NCBI RefSeq assembly: GCF_017551775.1
Contig: NZ_JAFZKX010000099.1
Location: 1-41,076 of the forward strand
Origin: Fibrobacter sp.
GTDB lineage: Bacteria; Fibrobacterota; Fibrobacteria; Fibrobacterales; Fibrobacteraceae
DNA: 41,076 nt
Reading direction: 5' to 3'
Translations under genes and position numbers: made by a program
Shown here: in pieces, positions 32,399 to 40,870 of the stretch
How positions within the stretch are numbered: position 1 is the first letter of the stretch
Layout: every line of letters starts with the position of its first letter
Notes under the pieces: generated by a model
Databases searched by the model: none
The model's input: only the letters and a program-made list of their open reading frames with translations
What the model was told of the DNA's origin: nothing

Positions 32399-35300
32399 CT
32401 ATCGCAGGCGGCCGAAGCGGCCCTTGAGCTTTGCCAGGGAATCTTCCTCGACAACCTCTTCGGCATCGTCGCCCTTGCGCTTGAACTTGAGAATTTCGAA
32501 GTCCTCGAGCATAGCGGAAGCCAGCAAGTAGAGTTCCGGATATTCAGAATCGTCCTGCTGCATGCGCTCCATTTTCGAGAGGGCGTCACGTGCGTTTTTG
32601 AGCTCGTGATCCTTCATGAAGCGCGCCTTGAGGAAGGGGCGAAACTTTTCGCGGAGGTCGCGAACCGACAGTTCGGGGCGGGCGGGTTTGTCGCCGACAA
32701 CAAGGTGCATTTGTTTGTCACCGGCCGCAAGATGCGCGCCGATGATTTCGGAAAGCACTGCGAGCCTTTCAAACAAAGTAGCATCCCTGTTCAGGCTGTA
32801 AAGCGAGAGAATTTGCGTCAGCTTGCTTTTGAAAGAAGATGCAGCCAGCGTATCACGGGCATGGTCAGCCCCCTGGCGCATGGCCACGGAGAATTCCTTC
32901 AGCATGCTCCAGAATTTCACGAAGGCTTCGGCCCCGAGAAGAGCGGATTCATACGTGGCTCGCACCAGCGCCAGCCGGATTTCTTCGTCCTCGCTGCGGG
33001 TACTTGCAGCAAGGTTCCTGAAGTCGCGAATTTTTTTACCGCGGGAATATTCAAGACCAGAAAAACGCACGCAACGGTTCGCATCCAGTTTATCGGCGGT
33101 AAGCGATTTAAGGACCCACGACTTGAGCGCGGTCTTGAAACCGTCGGAGTACAGGCCACCCGTTTCGAGCATGTTCAAGCGATCGACAATGAGCGAAGAG
33201 TCGGCATCGGGCTGGGTGCGGTCTCCGGCATTGGACTGCGCAGCATTTCCAGTATTAGACTGCGCGCGGCCTTCGACGCGTTTGCGGAAATCCTGCCAGA
33301 AGGCGGATTCCTGCGGGGCCATCAGCGCGGAATCCCCGAGGCGCCAGCCAAAGCGCATATCCTCTAGCGAGAAATCGATACCGAAGGTCACTACCACAGG
33401 GCGCACCGCCAAGAACAGGCGGTAACTTCCCCATTCTGGATTCAATTCAACAGCAAATTTCTCCGGAAAGCCGGGCTTGAACACCTTCATGTGCAGGCGC
33501 AGGTGATTTTCCTTTTCGGGCGTCACCGTCGGGATGTCGCAATCGAGCTGTTTGATGCCCGCAAAGACTTCGTACAAAAGCAAAAGCGGCGCCTTGTGCG
33601 GATTTTCCTTGAGTTTGTCGCAGAAAGCGTCATCGATAAACGTGCGGCGGCCTTCCAATTGCTTTTTCGCAGTCTTGGGCATCTCGCGAATGACGGATTC
33701 TTCCATCCATTCACGCCACTGGTGAATCGAAAGTGCAAGCGTCGCGGGCGTCGTATCGGGCAAAAGGTCGTACGGGAAATCGAGCGTAATGCCGTCGCAG
33801 TCACGCATCGCATCGAAGACCATCTCACCCGTCACCATGCGGCTGGCGCCATTCAAACCTTCAAAGCGGAACTGTTCAATGGAGCCGCCGAGAGTGGGTT
33901 CCGGAGCCTTGACGGAGTTTTTCTTCTTGTCGCCCTTCGCCAAAACATCGAAAGCGCGGTTGCTAAATCCGGAATCCGTATAGCTTACGCCCGTTTCGCT
34001 CTGGTCCAGCCAGAATTTTGCATCGAATTTCAGGAACTGGTCCGTATGTTCGCGGATGTAGTCCTTGAGCGTCTTGATGGAATTGACGTTGTGCGCGATA
34101 CGCGTGTAGTAATCCACCAGCGCATCTTCGCTCGGGGCGAGGCCAAACTGGCGCTTGCGAGCTTCCAGCGCATGCAAATCCTCGACCACACGCTCGTTGT
34201 GCGTCATGAAAGAGAACGGACGCGCCATCTGGCCAAGCACTACGGCCTCGCGCCAGAAAATCTCGGCACATTCCTCAGGATTCACGCGGGCATAATCCAC
34301 GCGGTGGCCGCGGCTAATCACAAGCCCGCGGAAGCTCACTTCCTCCACCGCTTCCACGAAACCGCGTTCCTGGTTCCATGTGGGAGCAAACCAGCGACGC
34401 GTGCAGAAAGGTTCCGCCACCTGCAAAATCCATTCGGGCTTGATTTCAGCGCCCTTGTTGAGGAATATGCGGCTCGTCTCGCGAACTTCGGCGCTAAACA
34501 TCCATTCCGCGCTCTTGCCGTAAAGGTCACTGCCCGGGAATACATGCGTCTCGCGGCCGCTCACCAGGCGGTAGCAGCCGTTCTCGATATCGCGGCGCGC
34601 AATGCCGCCCAAAAATCCCGAAAGGAGCGCAATGTGCAAGTTGTCGCGGTGGAAACTGTCCAGCGGGCACACGCGATTCTCAAATTTCACGTCGAGGATG
34701 CGCCCGAACTGTTCGTACAAATCGATCCATTCACGGCACCGCAAAAAGTGCAGGCTGTTCTTGTCGCAGAACTTGCGCAACTTATTCCAGGTCTTGCCAT
34801 CCCATTCGGCGCAGAAAGCGTTCCACATGCAGATGAACGTGATGAAATCGCTCTTGTGGCCCGCAAACTTGCGGTGCAATTGCCTGATGCGGGTACGTTC
34901 GGGTTCTTCGCTCGGCACCACGCGCGGGTCCTGAATGCTCAAGGCCGAGCAGACAATCAATGCGGGTTGCAAGACGCCGGCATCGCGCGCCCGCAGGAGC
35001 ACTGCCGAAAGCGCCACGTCCATCGGGAGGCGGGTCATTTCACGCCCGAGCTTGGTCACATGCCCGCTGGAGTTATCGGCGGTCAACGCGCCGAGTTCAA
35101 AAAGCGTCTTGTACGCGCCGCGGAACGCCGAATGCGGCGGTGACTGCAAAAACGGGAAGTTTTCGAGTTCCAGCCCGAGGCTTCTCAATTGCAGGACAAC
35201 GTTCGCGAGATTACTCCGCCGGATTTCCGGCTCCGTAAACTCGTCACGCTTCTCGAAATCTTCGGGAGAATAAAGCCTGATGCAAACACCGGGTTTCACG

Positions 35301-36367
35301 CGCCCCGCACGCCCAGTGCGCTGCCGGGCACTTGCCTTCGAGATGTCCTCGACAGGCAATCCCTGGATTCGCGACTGCGCATTATACCGCGAGATGCGGG
35401 CCGTACCCGTATCGACCACATAGGCGATTCCCGGAATCGTAAGCGACGTTTCCGCGATGTTCGTCGCGAGCACCACGCGGGTCTTTCCCGTATGCCTGAA
35501 AATGCGGCGCTGTTCATCCGGGCTCATGCGCCCGTACAGCGGGAGGATATCGAACGTCGCGGAATCCAGTTCGTGCGCCAACTCGCCCGCCAAATCCTGG
35601 ATATCGCGTTCCGTCGGCAAAAAACAAAGCAGGTGGTCGCGGTGGCGCGTTTCCAAATCGAGAATCGCATCGCGCGCCTCATCGAGCAAGCCGGAATCGC
35701 CCTTGCCGCTGGTATCGAGTGCCGCCCGCGCCGACGAGCCGCCATCAAAGAAATACTCCACATCCACCGGGAAGGTGCGGCCTTCGGCCTCCATCACGCA
35801 GCTGTTGTCGTAAAATTCCTCAAAGAGTTTCGCATCCAGCGTCGCCGACGCCACAATCAGCTTGAAATCCGGGCGTTCGTGCAATACCGTCTTGAAAATG
35901 CCGAGCAGAATGTCGATGTTCAGCGAGCGTTCATGCGCTTCGTCAATCACGATGGCAGAATACTGGCGAAAAAGCCTGTCGCGACGGAATTCCTGCAACA
36001 GGATGCCGTCCGTCATCACCTTGATGGGAGCGTCGCTCTGGCCCTGCTCCCAAAAACGGATTTTGGTAGAGACGAGCGTTTCGTCTTTCAGTTCTTCACG
36101 CAGACGGTCTGCAATGGAAATCGCCGCCAAACGCCGCGGTTCCGTGACACCGATTTTGAAAGGCCGCGCATTCCCGCCACCATCGACTGCGCCCGCATCC
36201 TTGCAAAACCATTCCAGCAAAAATTTCGGCAACTGCGTCGACTTGCCGGAACCCGTGTCCGCCTTGACAATCACCACCTGGTGTTTTTCGAGCAGCTCAA
36301 AAAACTCTTCCCGATGTTCGACAACGGGAAGCTCGGGGTACTCGATTTTCAAAGCGGACAAGTCCAC
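32399..36367 (-). CDS. hrpA: ATP-dependent RNA helicase HrpA
   Basis: DEAH-box RNA helicase of 1322 residues, cytoplasmic, acting in mRNA handling and in ribosome rescue by analogy with E. coli HrpA. Motif I is ADTGSGKST (Lys42), motif II DEAH at 142-145, motif III SATLDA, and motif VI RQRTGRAGRV. HA2 and OB-fold regions follow, then the long C-terminal DUF3418-type region. Around residues 1035-1058 (DNA 33194-33265) there is an in-frame 3 x 8-residue repeat not expected in the family. The start at 36367 lies nine bases after the zinc-ribbon stop. A weak C-rich/G-rich hairpin followed by five T (about 32368-32392) may terminate it. Confidence 0.95.
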   Translation of the reverse strand: MDLSALKIEYPELPVVEHREEFFELLEKHQVVIVKADTGSGKSTQLPKFLLEWFCKDAGAVDGGGNARPFKIGVTEPRRLAAISIADRLREELKDETLVSTKIRFWEQGQSDAPIKVMTDGILLQEFRRDRLFRQYSAIVIDEAHERSLNIDILLGIFKTVLHERPDFKLIVASATLDAKLFEEFYDNSCVMEAEGRTFPVDVEYFFDGGSSARAALDTSGKGDSGLLDEARDAILDLETRHRDHLLCFLPTERDIQDLAGELAHELDSATFDILPLYGRMSPDEQRRIFRHTGKTRVVLATNIAETSLTIPGIAYVVDTGTARISRYNAQSRIQGLPVEDISKASARQRTGRAGRVKPGVCIRLYSPEDFEKRDEFTEPEIRRSNLANVVLQLRSLGLELENFPFLQSPPHSAFRGAYKTLFELGALTADNSSGHVTKLGREMTRLPMDVALSAVLLRARDAGVLQPALIVCSALSIQDPRVVPSEEPERTRIRQLHRKFAGHKSDFITFICMWNAFCAEWDGKTWNKLRKFCDKNSLHFLRCREWIDLYEQFGRILDVKFENRVCPLDSFHRDNLHIALLSGFLGGIARRDIENGCYRLVSGRETHVFPGSDLYGKSAEWMFSAEVRETSRIFLNKGAEIKPEWILQVAEPFCTRRWFAPTWNQERGFVEAVEEVSFRGLVISRGHRVDYARVNPEECAEIFWREAVVLGQMARPFSFMTHNERVVEDLHALEARKRQFGLAPSEDALVDYYTRIAHNVNSIKTLKDYIREHTDQFLKFDAKFWLDQSETGVSYTDSGFSNRAFDVLAKGDKKKNSVKAPEPTLGGSIEQFRFEGLNGASRMVTGEMVFDAMRDCDGITLDFPYDLLPDTTPATLALSIHQWREWMEESVIREMPKTAKKQLEGRRTFIDDAFCDKLKENPHKAPLLLLYEVFAGIKQLDCDIPTVTPEKENHLRLHMKVFKPGFPEKFAVELNPEWGSYRLFLAVRPVVVTFGIDFSLEDMRFGWRLGDSALMAPQESAFWQDFRKRVEGRAQSNTGNAAQSNAGDRTQPDADSSLIVDRLNMLETGGLYSDGFKTALKSWVLKSLTADKLDANRCVRFSGLEYSRGKKIRDFRNLAASTRSEDEEIRLALVRATYESALLGAEAFVKFWSMLKEFSVAMRQGADHARDTLAASSFKSKLTQILSLYSLNRDATLFERLAVLSEIIGAHLAAGDKQMHLVVGDKPARPELSVRDLREKFRPFLKARFMKDHELKNARDALSKMERMQQDDSEYPELYLLASAMLEDFEILKFKRKGDDAEEVVEEDSLAKLKGRFGRLR
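33194..33265 (-). repeat. In-frame 3 x 24-bp repeat inside hrpA
   Basis: Units encode AQSNTGNA, AQSNAGDR and TQPDADSS in the C-terminal region of HrpA. The first two are near-identical in DNA; the third has decayed. The AATGCCGG core resembles the dus minisatellite units. Confidence 0.75.
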
Positions 36368-36376
36368 CGCCTGCCA

Positions 36377-36520
36377 CTACTCCTTAATATGCCCGCACTT
36401 GTCGCAGGTGAGTTTGTAGCTGTTGTCCGGGTCGACGACCATCACGCCGTCGCATTCCGGCACTTCGCACGGGAGCTCGCCCGGCATCACTTCACGGTAA
36501 GTTTTTTTTTCTTCCATCAT
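36377..36520 (-). CDS. Small zinc-ribbon protein
   Basis: Protein of 47 residues with four cysteines in two pairs: CEVPEC and CDKC, spaced for a zinc ribbon. The rest is short strands (GVMVVDPDNSYKLT) typical of such knuckles. The ATG at 36520 overlaps the rfbD stop by one base (TAATG); a second ATG follows directly at 36517 and has better spacing to the GGGGG upstream. A longer in-frame reading into rfbD is not credible. hrpA starts nine bases downstream. Its role is unknown; it could bind nucleic acid or modulate HrpA, given its position, but this is a guess. Confidence 0.8.
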   Translation of the reverse strand: MMEEKKTYREVMPGELPCEVPECDGVMVVDPDNSYKLTCDKCGHIKE

Positions 36521-37434
36521 TAACCCCCTATTTCCTTGAGGTAGCGAGACAAGGCATCTTGCCATGTGGGGAGCGGTTTGAACCCGCATTCCACCAGTTT
36601 GCTCTTGTCGAGCCTGCTGTTGAACGGGCGTGCCGCTTTGGAAAGTCCATATTCCGCAGTCGTTACCGGCACCACCTTCGTAGTGAGTCCCGCCTGCTTG
36701 TAAATTTCACAGGTAAAATCGTACCAGCTGATAAATCCGCCTTCGTTTGTCGCATGGTAATAGCCGTACTTTTCGGTCTCATTCATGTCGATTAGCAGAC
36801 GCGAAAGGTCGAGCGTGTAAGTCGGCGTACCGATCTGGTCGTTCACCACGCGCACGGTATCGTGAGTCTTGCCCACATTCAGCATGGTCTTGATAAAGTT
36901 CTTTCCATTGAGGCCGAACACCCATGCGATTCGCACGATGAAATACTTTTCGAGAGTCCCGCTCACGGCGAGTTCGCCCTCGAGCTTGGTCTGGCCGTAA
37001 ACATTGAGTGGCTTGTAATCCTTGCAATCAGGTTTCCAGGGTTCCGTACCCTGACCGTCGAACACGTAGTCGGTGCTGATGTAGGTCATCTTGCAGCCGA
37101 GCTTTTTACAGGCGTTCGCGATGTTCTGCGTGCCGCCGGCATTCACCGCGCGCACCTTCGCCACGTTTGCGTCGTCTTCAGCCATATCCACGGCGGTCCA
37201 TGCCGCACAATGAATCACCGCATCCGGGTTCACCTCCGAAATTGCCTTCTCGACAGCCGCAGCATCCGTAATGTCGAGCTGCACATAAGGCATCGTCGTT
37301 ACGGCAGACCCGTCAGCGACTCCGCTGTAAGCGGGAGCCATGTCCGAGCCCACGCCCGTGTGGCCACGCTTCGCCAATTCGTTCATCACATCATGGCCCA
37401 GTTGGCCACCTACACCCGTCACAAAGAATTTCAT
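36520..37434 (-). CDS. rfbD: dTDP-4-dehydrorhamnose reductase (RmlD/RfbD)
   Basis: Short-chain dehydrogenase that performs the last step of dTDP-L-rhamnose synthesis, using NAD(P)H, for surface polysaccharide. 304 residues. Nucleotide-binding GVGGQLGHDV (7-16), DITDAAAVEKAI, catalytic Thr/Tyr/Lys set in STDYVFDG and YGQTKLEGE, and RIAWVFG plus NDQIGTPTYT are family signatures. AGAGG lies seven bases before the ATG at 37434. The rmlA, rmlB and rmlC genes are not in this window. It begins the rfbD - zinc-ribbon - hrpA unit. Confidence 0.95.
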   Translation of the reverse strand: MKFFVTGVGGQLGHDVMNELAKRGHTGVGSDMAPAYSGVADGSAVTTMPYVQLDITDAAAVEKAISEVNPDAVIHCAAWTAVDMAEDDANVAKVRAVNAGGTQNIANACKKLGCKMTYISTDYVFDGQGTEPWKPDCKDYKPLNVYGQTKLEGELAVSGTLEKYFIVRIAWVFGLNGKNFIKTMLNVGKTHDTVRVVNDQIGTPTYTLDLSRLLIDMNETEKYGYYHATNEGGFISWYDFTCEIYKQAGLTTKVVPVTTAEYGLSKAARPFNSRLDKSKLVECGFKPLPTWQDALSRYLKEIGG

Positions 37435-37465
37435 AGAAAAACCTCTAGCGCAAAAAATAGAAAAA

Positions 37466-38077
37466 CTACTTCTTCCGTATTTCTGCTTGTTTCACACAAC
37501 GGACTTGATCGTGCCATTCTTCAGCTTCTTGCGCAAGTCGTTCCGGAGGAATTCCATCTGGTTCGTCCTGAGGAGTATTCGACAACAGACGAGATACAGC
37601 CAACAGTCGGCGACTCGCCACCACAGACCCCTCAAGCGTCATTATGGATACACTACATTTTGTTTTATCATCAAAACTGTCGCTAATATACACCCTAAAG
37701 CCATCAGATGTAAAGAAGCGCAGGTAGCAATCTTGCGTAAACGCACCTATCATCCCCTTCGGAACATAAAATTCAATGCGTGACGATTGTGCATCCTTAC
37801 CTCCGCCGTCATTACCCAGCAAGGACATCGTCTCCGCCAAAGTCGGAAGCCGCCACCCATCAGGGCAAGCATTTTTCGCATCCTTGTACATATATGCAGT
37901 GTCACCGCCCAAGGGTTCGGCCATCCATGTCAAAGGAGCATCACCCGTCTTTTGGGAAATCACAGTCCCGTACATCTTTCCATCGCGGGGGTCCTTCATC
38001 TTGCCTTTCTGGGGAGCAGCCACAGCAATTGCGACACAGGCAAGTACAGCAAGAACAATCCTATAAGTGTTTGGCAT
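37466..38077 (-). CDS. Exported protein with shortened TIGR02145-like domain
   Basis: Protein of 203 residues with an ordinary signal peptide (about 1-20, ending AVAA). It contains landmarks of the Fibrobacter major paralogous domain: KDPRDGKMYGTV, TWMAEPL, ACPDGWRLPTLAE and, near the end, QVRCVKQ. Compared with the full domain, the middle part with the GRLYTW and FSALPGG blocks is missing or changed and replaced by a charged stretch (PQDEPDG.. to EAEEWHDQ). It has no lipobox cysteine, unlike the other TIGR02145 proteins here. It may be a divergent member or a decaying one. The HAD phosphatase gene ends 12 bases upstream. Confidence 0.75.
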   Translation of the reverse strand: MPNTYRIVLAVLACVAIAVAAPQKGKMKDPRDGKMYGTVISQKTGDAPLTWMAEPLGGDTAYMYKDAKNACPDGWRLPTLAETMSLLGNDGGGKDAQSSRIEFYVPKGMIGAFTQDCYLRFFTSDGFRVYISDSFDDKTKCSVSIMTLEGSVVASRRLLAVSRLLSNTPQDEPDGIPPERLAQEAEEWHDQVRCVKQAEIRKK

Positions 38078-38089
38078 ATTTTTCTATTT

Positions 38090-38920
38090 CTAGCCAAGCA
38101 CGAACTTCTCGATAACCTCGGTGATACCCGAGTGGTTATTGTCGCTTACCGTTATGTAGTCGGCGCAGTCCTTCACTATCTGCGAAGCATTCGCCATGGC
38201 AACCCCGACACCGGCCGCTTTGATCATGGGGCAATCGTTCTCTTCGTCGCCCACGGCAATCGTATCTTCGATGCCCACCTTGTAATAGTCGGCCATAAAG
38301 CGCACTGCGTCACCCTTGTTGCTCTGCATGTGCGAAAATTCGAGCATCTCGGGCTTACTGAACACGTCAAAAAGCTTGCCCGCCGTAGTCTTGCGCATTT
38401 CAGCACGGAAATCTACAAGGCTCGAATGTTCGAAGGGCGTTATGATATTCACCTTGATGGGCGGTTTAACAACAACATTGACAAACTCGCCGTAATACTC
38501 GCGGATATCCTTCACGACCACATAATCCATCTTCATCAGGCGGCAGTACGTCTTGAGCTGTTCCGTTTCGTATTCCGAAACCACCAGGTCGCCCGAGTAG
38601 GTATGCGCATGCATGCCGTTTGCGTGTGCGGCATCCATGATGGCCTTTACCTCACTAACGGGAATGTAGCGAGTGAGAATTGGCTTCTGTGCGCCGCAAT
38701 CGTAAATGAGCCCGCCGTTGAAACTCACGAGCAGAAAGCCCGGTTCCAGAAAGCCGTACTGCTCCGCCAACTTCTTGGCGCTCGTGAGCGGACGGCCCGT
38801 ACAGATGACGAACTTGTGGCCCGCATCGATCATCGAGCGGATAGAGCGCATGTCGGTATCCGAGATGCGCTTATCGTCGGTCAGGAGCGTGCCGTCAAGG
38901 TCTGTGAACAGAATTTTCAT
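38090..38920 (-). CDS. Cof-type HAD-superfamily phosphatase
   Basis: Cytoplasmic HAD hydrolase of 276 residues, type IIB cap (Cof/YidA group), acting on small phosphorylated metabolites such as sugar phosphates or FMN; substrate not readable. Motif I is the nucleophile pair Asp7/Asp9 in LFTDLDGTLL, motif II ICTGRP, and motif IV AVGDEENDCPMI, with VAMANAS following. The start is set at the ATG at 38920; a TTG three codons upstream is rejected because a TATATTTG box occupies 38927-38934 only six bases before the ATG. The TIGR02145-like gene follows 12 bases after its stop. Confidence 0.93.
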   Translation of the reverse strand: MKILFTDLDGTLLTDDKRISDTDMRSIRSMIDAGHKFVICTGRPLTSAKKLAEQYGFLEPGFLLVSFNGGLIYDCGAQKPILTRYIPVSEVKAIMDAAHANGMHAHTYSGDLVVSEYETEQLKTYCRLMKMDYVVVKDIREYYGEFVNVVVKPPIKVNIITPFEHSSLVDFRAEMRKTTAGKLFDVFSKPEMLEFSHMQSNKGDAVRFMADYYKVGIEDTIAVGDEENDCPMIKAAGVGVAMANASQIVKDCADYITVSDNNHSGITEVIEKFVLG

Positions 38921-38926
38921 CGCGGG

Positions 38927-38934
38927 CAAATATA
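38927..38934 (-). promoter_or_regulatory. TATATTTG -10 element of the HAD phosphatase gene
   Basis: Exact match to the Bacteroidetes TAnnTTTG box on the minus strand, six bases before the ATG. A transcript starting about seven bases downstream would begin at the start codon. No clear TTTG at -33. Confidence 0.5.
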
Positions 38935-38937
38935 GAA

Positions 38938-39081
38938 TTATTCCTTTACACAGCGGACAGTAGACGGTTCATCATCTGGAGCCCGCGTCGCAAAGTCACC
39001 ATCATCGTTACAGGCGGCAAGTATCATTAAGACAAACAAAATGGACCCTATCGCGGCGCTCCGCTTGCTCCAGGGTGACAT
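38938..39081 (-). pseudogene. 47-codon lipoprotein ORF: TIGR02145 lipoprotein reduced to signal peptide and C-terminus
   Basis: The frame starts MSPWSKRSAA, continues with a lipoprotein signal (SILFVLMILAAC, Cys24), a short acidic stretch and the ending STVRCVKE, which is the typical C-terminus of TIGR02145 domains. The whole domain between them is gone. The first ~13 codons are encoded by the REP-like element at 39043-39081. A well-placed AGGAG precedes a different ATG (39092), 11 bases upstream and out of frame, whose 14-codon frame stops inside the element. The likeliest reading is a gene broken by the element and by an internal deletion. A functional 47-residue lipoprotein remains possible. 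Confidence 0.6.
39043..39081. repeat. REP-like palindrome at the start of the reduced lipoprotein gene
   Basis: ACCCT (39045-39049) pairs with AGGGT (39072-39076), with GCGG CGCT CCGC (39053-39064) inside. The right arm TCCGCTTGCTCCAGGGTGACA-like end parallels the element at 25321-25362. Confidence 0.6.
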
Positions 39082-39140
39082 ACAAGGCACATTTTCTCCT
39101 ATCATCTGCGGTAAATATAGTAAGCCCTATTTATTACAAG

Positions 39141-39171
39141 CAAAATATCCTCCCAAAGGGAGGACATTTTA
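39141..39171 (-). terminator. Terminator after the double TIGR02145 lipoprotein gene
   Basis: Perfect hairpin TCCTCCC AAA GGGAGGA (39148-39164) flanked by T-rich sequence on the minus strand, 27 bases past the stop at 39191. Confidence 0.75.
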
Positions 39172-39190
39172 GTTGCTATCTGAAATTAGC

Positions 39191-40810
39191 CTAGTTCTTC
39201 ACGCAGCGGACAGAGAAACCGAACGCCTTACTATCTTCATCAGCAAGCAGACCCGCACTATTGAGGTCCTTATCCAAGTTCATGTCGTACACTTCGCCGT
39301 TTTCCTCTGTAGAACTCCAGAAGTGTGCGTTAGATACATCCATATCATCATCGAAGGCAGGATTATCCCTACTACCAAACATGTGGCCACCAGGAAGCGC
39401 AGAGAAGCCGGACTCATTCGCGCCATAGATTCCAGAATAACTAGGATACCCACCATACCAACCAAACGCAGACTTGAGTGCCGTACCGGCCTTTGATTTT
39501 CCACCGACGGCAGTCAATAGCGCATCCCATTCCGTATAACTCGGCAAATGCCACCCATCCGGGCAAACGCCCTGAATATTCCCCGACGGCAAGGAGCACG
39601 TTTTCCCATAGCCGCATTCCTCTTCAGATTTGCCAACCGCATCCGCCCACCAGTAAAGCCGGCCATACTTTTTGCAAAATTTCGCAGAATCGTTATAGCA
39701 GTAACTAGATTCCGTTTCAAAATTGAGATTTTCCGCCATCCATACCTGGTCGCCAATTTCCACAGTCTTGTACGTTTGACCATCGCGGGAATCTGTCAAC
39801 TCACCATATTCAGCATTCGGGTTGAACGGGCTCTCACTAGACGGGGATGACTGTTTTTCACCCTGGAGACAACGGACGGAATATGCATATTCCTTGGACA
39901 CACGTTTCCAAGACACATTCGTATCATCATAGTACAGGTTCGTCGTGTACGCATCATTGTCAGTGAACTCCGAAGAATTCCAAAAGAAAGCCGCTTGGCC
40001 TGAGCGGCCCTCATACAAATCGGCGGTCTTACCACCGGCAGGTAACGCAGAGAATCCAGACTCATTCGAAGATTCATAGACTTCAGAGTTGAAGTCGGTT
40101 TCATGGACCCAATCAGCTCCAGACTTAAGTTTCATGCCTGCGTATCCGTTGCCTTTACCAACGACTGTAATCAGCGTATCCCATTCGGCCCAACTTGGCA
40201 GATGCCACCCGCTCGGGCAGGATTCCAGAGCAGCAGACCAAGTGTAAAGGCGGCCATACATGGATTCGTAACTATTGGCCGATTCGTAGTTCAGGTTCTC
40301 CGCCATCCACACCTGATTGCCGATCTTTACCGTTCTATAGGTATGGCTATCGCGGGAATCGGTCATTTCCCCATACGAAATTTTCGGGTTAAAAATACTT
40401 ACACTACTGCTAGACTCACTCGTCTCGCTTGAACTTGACTCCGGCTTAACGCTGGAGGAGGACTTCGCCGAACTGCTACTGGACTTTGCACTGCTGCTCG
40501 AGACACTTGTCTCGCTATCGCTCGACTGCGGTGTGACGCTGGAAGAAGATTTTGCAGAACTGCTGCTTGACGATACAGCAGAACTATTCCCCTCCTTAAT
40601 CCATTTTTTATCTACGCACACATAAGTGGCAGCATTCTCTACCACATAAGCCTCCGCCCCATCCCACTGGTCGGTACATTCGGGAAGTTCATCAAAAGTC
40701 TCCGTTTCCAGGAAGGGAGGGGGGCTTACTAAGGGATCCGATGCACTCTTGTCGTCACAGGCGACGAACATCGCCGCACAAAGAAGAATGTATAGCCAAT
40801 GGGAACGCAT
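39191..40810 (-). CDS. Lipoprotein with two TIGR02145 (Fibrobacter major paralogous) domains
   Basis: Predicted surface lipoprotein of 539 residues (lipobox FVAC, Cys18). Residues ~40-72 form a small Cys-containing segment (ECTDQW ... TYVCVDKKW). A long poly-serine linker (~75-138) leads to two TIGR02145 domains: ~143-323 (YGEMTDSRDSHTYRTVKIG, WMAENLNYES, FSALPAGGK, YSVRCLQG) and ~333-539 (YGELTDSRDGQTYKTVEIG, WMAENLNFET, GVCPDGWHLP, FSALPGGH, FSVRCVKN). The first copy lacks the ~30-residue Cys-rich block present in the second between the GRLY.W and CPDGWHLP motifs. AGGAGG lies four bases before the ATG and TATATTTG at 40830-40837. Binding role inferred only. Confidence 0.93.
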   Translation of the reverse strand: MRSHWLYILLCAAMFVACDDKSASDPLVSPPPFLETETFDELPECTDQWDGAEAYVVENAATYVCVDKKWIKEGNSSAVSSSSSSAKSSSSVTPQSSDSETSVSSSSAKSSSSSAKSSSSVKPESSSSETSESSSSVSIFNPKISYGEMTDSRDSHTYRTVKIGNQVWMAENLNYESANSYESMYGRLYTWSAALESCPSGWHLPSWAEWDTLITVVGKGNGYAGMKLKSGADWVHETDFNSEVYESSNESGFSALPAGGKTADLYEGRSGQAAFFWNSSEFTDNDAYTTNLYYDDTNVSWKRVSKEYAYSVRCLQGEKQSSPSSESPFNPNAEYGELTDSRDGQTYKTVEIGDQVWMAENLNFETESSYCYNDSAKFCKKYGRLYWWADAVGKSEEECGYGKTCSLPSGNIQGVCPDGWHLPSYTEWDALLTAVGGKSKAGTALKSAFGWYGGYPSYSGIYGANESGFSALPGGHMFGSRDNPAFDDDMDVSNAHFWSSTEENGEVYDMNLDKDLNSAGLLADEDSKAFGFSVRCVKN

Positions 40811-40829
40811 ATATCCTCCTACTATAATT

Positions 40830-40837
40830 CAAATATA
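40830..40837 (-). promoter_or_regulatory. TATATTTG -10 element of the double TIGR02145 gene
   Basis: Exact TAnnTTTG match on the minus strand, 19 bases before the ATG. This leaves a leader of about a dozen bases holding a full AGGAGG ribosome site, in contrast to the leaderless-looking genes. Confidence 0.5.
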
Positions 40838-40870
40838 ACAACATCCCGAGCATCGAATCAAGGTTGCCAC

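Noticed and set aside
32332-32589. N-terminal extension of the SurA-coupled lipoprotein into hrpA
   Set aside because: It would bury the signal peptide and lipobox 86 residues inside the protein and overlap the hrpA end.
40390-40600. Repetitive DNA that might be taken for a CRISPR or tandem array
   Set aside because: It encodes the poly-serine linker of the lipoprotein at 39191-40810 in frame; there are no regular spacers. The linkers in the GH11 and GH8 genes are of the same kind.
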